Below, piece after piece: positions 58,208 through 64,000 of a stretch of DNA of 64,000 bases. How positions within the stretch are numbered: position 1 is the first letter of the stretch; each line of letters begins with the position of its first letter. The notes below the pieces were generated by a model that had not been told where the DNA came from, did no database searches, and saw only the letters and a program-made list of their open reading frames with translations. This DNA is from Neofusicoccum parvum (Eukaryota; Ascomycota; Dothideomycetes; Botryosphaeriales; Botryosphaeriaceae): assembly GCA_020912385.1 (NCBI GenBank), contig CP087206.1:806001-870000 (forward strand), read 5' to 3'. The translations under genes were made by a program, and so were the position numbers.

Positions 58208-60235
58208 AGGTCGCGGACATCTGCGCTTTCGAGGCAGTGGTTCCGCACAGGAACGATATCATCTAGTCGGGAGCTTATGCCGAAGTGCGTATATCACTCG
58301 TGACCAGTAGTAGCCAGATCACGGCTTTTGGGCTTCTTCAACGCTCCTGCTGCCGCTGTCTTCTTCGTGCCTGAACGCCCAAGAAGCTCCAGATCTTAAG
58401 CAGCTCCTGAGAATCAGCAAAGAGAGACAAGCGACACTGGCCTCTTGTGAGAAGATTTTTCTACACGCTGGATCGAGCCTGATAAAGTCATCGGATTCGC
58501 CAAACCCCCCAACAGCTTGTCTTTTTGCAACTCGGTCCAGGTGACGAAGTGAGAGAGAGGGGGGAATGTTTTGAGGCTTGATAGAGGGGAGGAGTGGAAT
58601 TTGTTTACGAAGTTCACTCAAGGGGTCGAGACAAGGAGAGAAGCACGAGCGATACTATCAGCATCATCACTTTGATCAAGGCTTTGGTATGATTTGGAGA
58701 GTAGTCATTTCATTCGTGATGATGATGAAAGGAGAAAAGATGATAGTGCGAGAAGTGGTAGTGATGAGAGAGATAAAAGGACCCAGGCAAGAAATAAGAA
58801 GGCTAATTACAATGATCACCTCGAGACATCCCCCACCAGCATAGCAACGCAGATGTGAGAGGAAAAAGAAAGGTACTCCAGAATTCTTTGACAAATGAAA
58901 CAGGAGATGAGACAGATTGAGAAGAAGAAAAAAGTGGAAAAAGAGCTTGGCCGTGAGGCATATCCTGTGTCTTTCGCGCGAGTACTGTAGTAAAAGGAGC
59001 TTTTATTGCTCGATCCCGATCCCGATCCCACTTCCCCGTTCCCTGTTCCCATGTGCCTTTCCCATGCATATGTGTATCCCGCTTGCTGTTCCCTAATCCC
59101 AATGAAACAAGACGCAACGCAGGGACGAATCAGTCTGTACTGTGAAGCAAAGCAAGGCAAGACAGAAAGCTCAGCAAGCAATCACGCGCGCGTATACGCA
59201 TGCAAGAAGGAAGCAAGTCAAACTCTCAATGTTTGCACCGAGCAGCAACGCAGTCTCAAAATAAGCAGAACAGCAAGCATGTCAAGACTTGCGCACACAC
59301 AGACACACATGCGTAATAAAACCAAAAAGTCGCTTCGCTACTGTATCATACGCTACGCCTGCTATGTGGGGTGTGGCTAAGCAGCGAGTGCCAAACAAAA
59401 AAGGGTGGTAATCATGCAACAAAGTCAAAAAGGGGGTAATAAAAAAAAAGATAAGAGGTTCAAATCGATCAATCAATCTCAGCCAACGGTTTAGGTAAAA
59501 GAAGGCTAGAACTACAAAAAAGGAGAGAGACAATACAGAGATAAGAAGAGAGGAGGAAACTGATCCTTTTGTCCCGATTCCTTTCGTCTCACCCCTTTTT
59601 TGAGCACCTTGATTTACCGGTAACCACAGTAAAAAGTTTTCCAGAAGAGAAGAAGGTTAAAAGAAACTGTTTGAACAAAATATGTAGTCAAGGAAAGTTG
59701 TCGAATACGCACAAAAAACGCACCAGGAAAAAGAAAATTTCGTCTCGTACCAGCCGCTACAGAAATGGAAAAGATATCACAGAAGAAAAAATCCGCCGAG
59801 AAGGAGATAAGATATCGCGAAGCGAACATAGAACCAAATGCTTCCAAGGATTCGAAGAAGGGTATCAGGTATCAATGATGATGGATTGGACGAGAGAAAA
59901 AGAACCTTCGTCCAAAAATGGGTGTTTGGTATATGTCGACACAAGGTTGGAGTTGCTGATTATGTAATATTTTTTCTTGGTTCTCGACTCGACGAAACCG
60001 AGTGAACCGAGAAAGATAACAGATGCTTGGGAAAATGGTCGTTAACGGTCATCTCAATGGTATATGGGACGTGGTGTGTTTTTGTTTTCGCTGTCGGTTT
60101 TGTGTGCGCGCGAGAAGAGAACCAAGGACATTTTCGAGAGAGGAGGGGAGAAATGGCGCTGAGACCATTAAGGATTAATCATGTTCGTCTCAGTTGAGGC
60201 GGCACTGGTTTCGATCATGGGACTATCCGCAGGAC
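58208..60235. other. Convergent spacer with strong purine strand bias
   Basis: 2.0 kb between the UPF3 and helical-repeat protein stop codons. From about 58.5 to 60.0 kb the plus strand is strikingly A- and G-rich (many AAAAAG and GAGAGA strings), so the minus strand is pyrimidine-rich. Three copies of GATCCC are at 59012-59029. No gene is seen. It likely contains the 3' UTR of the minus-strand gene and that of UPF3. Confidence 0.5.
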
Positions 60236-63200
60236 TTAGATCATGCCGGTAGGACTCTCCATCGGCACGACGCCAGGCTGGACCTGCTCGGGTGGCATGT
60301 TGGCCCTGACCTCCCTGGGATGGCGCATATACCCGCGATCAGCGTTGCGGCTCGGAGCGTTCGAGTCGGGCGGGATGACCTGCTCCATAAAGCTGGGACT
60401 ACCCATCTGGGGAACTGGCGGCGGCGGCGGCGGGATCTGGTCACCGAAGTGCTGGCTCTCGCTAAGTGGTGACTTGGTGCGCTGCTGGTACGAGCTATTG
60501 GACCGGCTGTGGCCAAAGTCGACCGGCAGACCCGGGATAACAGTCTCGTAGGGGGAGGGCGCATGGCTACCGTAATCGTTGGGCGGTGACTTGGCTCGGG
60601 AGCGCGAGGTGCTGCGCATACGCTCCGTGACGCCACGCAGCCGGCTGCCGATGCTCTCACTGACAGAGCCCCGGCCCCGGCGATGCATGTGAGGCGAACC
60701 CGTCTGAGGACGAGACGGGAGATTGTCATTGATCGGAATGTCAATCGGAGGGGGCATGGCAGGGGTCGTGGTGCGGCCGCTGGGGTTCTCGTCAATGGCG
60801 ATGTTGATGACACCGCTGCCAGTGCGGCTGTGTCCAGAATGGTACATGGGTGGTGGCGGAGGCGGCGGAGGAGCCGCGAGGTGTTGCAGCTCAGCAAGAA
60901 GAGGAGGGTTCTCCTTAGCCTCAGGCTCGCCAACAACAATGATCTGGTCGCCGTGCAGCGTCTCGTCAATGCTGGCAGTAATCGGCGGCGGGCTGATCCG
61001 CTTGTTGCCGCTACCACGGCTGCTGACCGATTCCCTCCTCGAGCCATTGAAGTGCTCCGGAGGTGCAGAAGCTGAGCGTTGAGGGCTCTGCGGGCCTGTC
61101 TGGCCGAAGGTGGTGGCCGGAAGCAGGGGGGCAACGTCGTCATGCACTTCCTTGTTGTCGACATTGACCTCGATGATATGCTCGGGAATCTGGGGCACGG
61201 CAGGTACCTCGTCACGATCACGGGGATCGCTGCTGATATACCTCGGGTGACGCAGAGCACGCGGCGTTGCTGGAAGTCCAATGGGCATCGACCTGGTAGA
61301 GGTCCCAGTAGTATGTCTTGGGTTATAGCGCATCATTTCGGGATCGGCGGTGTGGCTCCTGGGCAGGCCCTTGTCGCTGTGCGAGGACATGGGGGGCATG
61401 TACGAAGTGGGGGAGTTTCCCAAATCGGTCAAGGAGCGACCAGAGATCTGGGGCCGAGCCAGCTCTTGCGGGTGCGGGATTACCGGGGCAGAGGGTCTCC
61501 GTGCCAGGGAAAGACGTCGCTCCTCGAGCTCACGGGCAGCTCGCTCCTTTTGGGAAAGTATCCTTTGGGCGACGGAAGCATCGGAGAAGTCCGTCTGCAG
61601 CTTCGGCATGCGCTGGCGAGAAGCTTGGCGGCCAGAGGTCATCTCTGGAGACCCAGGACGGGAGGTCGCCGCTTCCATCTGACTGGGCTTGCGGCTGTGA
61701 GACCGCTCCCGCCCATACCGGTCAGGCGAAGCTTGCCGGGATCGTCCGCTTGGCCGGCGGCTCGAACTTCGCTGGCGGGTTCTCACTGGAGAAGCCAGTT
61801 CGCGAGAGTCTTCGTCGCCATCGCTCTTGTAGAACTGCGGGTCCGAGGACATGGGAACGGGCGACGTCGGAGAGAGGCGTCCCCTCTCCTCCCCGCTGGA
61901 GCGACCATCCCGGCTTGCCTGACGACTGGCTGCCCTGCTGCTAATTTGACCGTTCCTGCTGCGAGACCTCCGCTCCGTGGACTCGACACGGCGGCCGAGC
62001 TTTGAGGATGACCTGACCTTGGATGTGCCGCGAGTGCCGCTGCGGCTGCGCCCACGCGCAGAAGCCACTGCAGGCGAAGCAACCTTGTAGTAACGCTCGT
62101 CGTCGAAGCTGTCATTGTTGCTGCTGCTGTACATCGCGGCTTCCTCAGGAGACATGGGAACCGGTGAAGATGGAGAGCGCTTGGCCGGCTTGATGTAGCG
62201 GGTGCCGGAGCGTCCACGGGTCTGAGAGGTCTCACGGCCACTTTGTCTACTGGTCCTTCCTACGCGGTCTTTGCTTCCAGCACGGGAACGGCTGGCCTTG
62301 CGCGAGTGGTAGTTGGCCTCTTCCAAACTGCTAATGTACTGATCGATGCTCCTGATCTTTGCGCTCTTGACACTGTTGCTCGTCAGCGGTGGGCTCAGCT
62401 CCGCGCCGCGACCGCTCAAGAAACCCGACTGCGACGCGGTTGAAGGCGCGTCGCTGGCCTCGACGGTATCCACTACGTCCAGGTAGAGACCGTCTGGCTT
62501 CCTGTCTCTTGAGCCATTCCGGTGGCGTGATTCTTGCTTGAGATGCTCAAAAATGCCATGTGCAGGGGATGGCAGCGCATCACTCGCCTTCTTTTTGGGT
62601 ACGCTCGGGTCGTACGCAACAGCGCTGAGCAACACTGGTCCTTCCTCCTTCGGCTCCTCCTTAGTGACCTCGATGCTGGGTTGACGGGAGTGTGTGGAAT
62701 CTGGGACAACACTGAGGTTGATTTCGATAGACTCAGGCTCTTTGACAGCTGTAGTCGGATACGGAGTCTCTCCGCCTTCCACAATAGGCGTTTCCTGGAT
62801 GGGCGTTCCTCTCTGATAGTCGGGCTTGGACGGGAAGCGCTTGCGACCGTAACCTCCGGGAGTCGCAGTACGCGCGGATGATGGCTCCCTCGCGCTTCTG
62901 GCGCCCGGATGCAACCAGTTGTTCCCACCGCCGGGTGACAGTGCGGACTGTGCAATGGGTGTGATCCCCTGCGCAGTGCGATCTCCACCTGCGGAAAGAC
63001 CGCTCTGGCCAGCGGCCTCGTTGAAGCTGGTGAAGAGCTTAAGCCCGGACTGCTTGACACGGTTGGGGCCCGCTGATGGAGGAGAAAGAGGTGGGCTAAG
63101 CTGAGAGTCTACCGCCTGGGAATGTTGCGTCTGATAGACCGCTTCTTGCGCTCTGGGTGAACTCCAGGGTTCGGAGGATTCCATGCTGGTGCAGTAGAAG

Positions 63201-64000
63201 CAGCGGACTGCGAGCTCCGGTTGGCCGGTGGTGACTGCGACCTCACCCCACTTTCTGACGAGGAAAGATTGCCGTTGCCAGTCGTTGGGGAAAAGAAGAC
63301 AGGTGAGAATGGTGGCTTCAAGGTAGTACTTGCGAGCAACGTAGACCTCCACAGCTTCATTCAATTCGCCAAGGCCGAGAAGAATTGCGACTGCGGGGTG
63401 AATATCTCCTTTCTCGAGCAGTCGTTGAACAAATGCCTCGCCGAGCTTTCGTTGCGAGTTCTGGCCCATCGAGCACAGAGCAAGCAACATCCAGTCAGAG
63501 GAAGTCATCGATTCAGAGCCAATCATAGAGGCCATCAGGTCAGCTCCATTGTCGCCGAGCCATTTCGATAGGAGAACGCCGCTGGCAGAGCCAGAGGGGT
63601 GGTGTTCGACTGGCCAAGTTAGCCGCGGTCCTCAATTCTAGGAGATAAAACTTACACTCTTCGCGAATAAGAAGCTCGACATCCTCTTCCCAGCCAAAAA
63701 CAACGCTCAGCATTTGCTGTCGCAGTTCATCAGGGGTCTTTGCAGCACCCGGCTGGGGCATCCGGAATGGAACATCGCTAAGCCTGGCTTTTGTGAAGGG
63801 GAAGAGATCCATGTCCGCCGTGTTCAGCGTCTCTTCTGGGCTCCTGAGCATTTCCTTTCGTAGCGCAGACGAACCCCTTGACTTGTGAGGTCTTGAGGAT
63901 GATGCGAACGAGGAGGTTGAGCGAATCGACATACTGTCCCGAGCCCTCCAGGAAGAGCCAGACCTGAGTGAGGAACCAGACGAAAATACGGTTCCGTCCG
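60236..64000 (-). CDS. Large Ser/Arg-rich protein with helical repeat module, partial
   Basis: The 5' part lies beyond the window. Exons 60236-63609 and 63656 to at least 64000, joined by a 46-nt intron with a CTAAC branch site; 1,238 residues visible. The visible N-terminal part is Ser-rich (SSLRSGSSWRARDS), then DELRQQMLSVVFGWEEDVELLI. A helical module follows (MTSSDWMLLALCSMG, AVAILLGLGELNEAVEVYVARKYYLEA, WGEVAVTTGQPELAVRCFYCTS) that resembles TPR/clathrin-like repeats after a WD40 propeller in large scaffold proteins. The remaining 900 residues are disordered, rich in Ser, Arg and Pro, with SR/RS-type stretches, two SPVPMS motifs and a Pro run before the end. I recall similar proteins only from filamentous fungi and know no function. 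A WD40 N-terminus is a guess to be checked outside the window. Confidence 0.75.

Overview
This window is nuclear DNA of a filamentous ascomycete (Pezizomycotina). A Dothideomycete fits the general character but is not proven. The evidence is 45 short spliceosomal introns (43-85 nt mostly, many with a CTAAC-like branch site 10-20 nt before the acceptor), tiny first exons, GC-rich coding sequence and a housekeeping gene set of fungal type. Exon structures were derived by hand from reading frame, splice signals and recalled family sequences; nothing was searched in a database.

Layout. 1-5.3 kb: gene-free, GC-rich up to about 4 kb. 5.3-9.5 kb: head-to-head RNA-processing pair, SF3a subunit 2 (Prp11/Sap62, minus) and the exosome nuclease Dis3/Rrp44 (plus). 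13.4-22.6 kb: five plus-strand genes or gene relics: a short single-pass membrane protein, APQ12 (nuclear envelope/pore biogenesis), a 13-exon MFS permease of the Dal5 type carrying one in-frame TAG, and COX19 (mitochondrial copper/cytochrome oxidase assembly); the two long spacers around them hold no convincing gene. 25.0-26.5 kb: an intronless bHLH transcription factor (minus). 29.3-30.9 kb: SFT2 (Golgi vesicle fusion). 30.9-37.7 kb: the largest gene-free stretch. 37.7-39.6 kb: SET/SMYD-like protein with a damaged SAM-binding motif. 40.1-45.3 kb: DNA2 helicase-nuclease (minus), divergent from the mitochondrial oxodicarboxylate carrier ODC (45.8-47.0 kb), followed by NPR3 (47.5-50.3 kb, GATOR1/SEACIT). 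51.3-52.2 kb: secreted rhamnogalacturonan acetylesterase (minus). 54.2-58.2 kb: second head-to-head regulatory pair, PP6/Sit4 phosphatase (minus) and UPF3 of nonsense-mediated decay (plus). 60.2 kb to the end: the C-terminal 1,238 residues of a large Ser/Arg-rich protein with a helical repeat module, running off the window.

How they relate. There is no biosynthetic cluster, phage, CRISPR or transposon here. The theme is RNA metabolism (SF3A2, DIS3, UPF3), nutrient/TOR signalling (NPR3, SIT4), mitochondria (COX19, ODC) and membrane traffic (SFT2, APQ12). One plant-cell-wall enzyme (pectin side chain deacetylation) suggests contact with plant material.

Most notable: two of the 45 introns are GC-AG, both the first intron after a 12-16 nt first coding exon, both with donor GCAAGC. 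One lies in the gene for a splicing factor, where failure to splice would shift the frame. The MFS gene is intact at every splice site yet has a single stop at codon 68. Sit4 carries a roughly 100-residue acidic/serine insert between two catalytic motifs.
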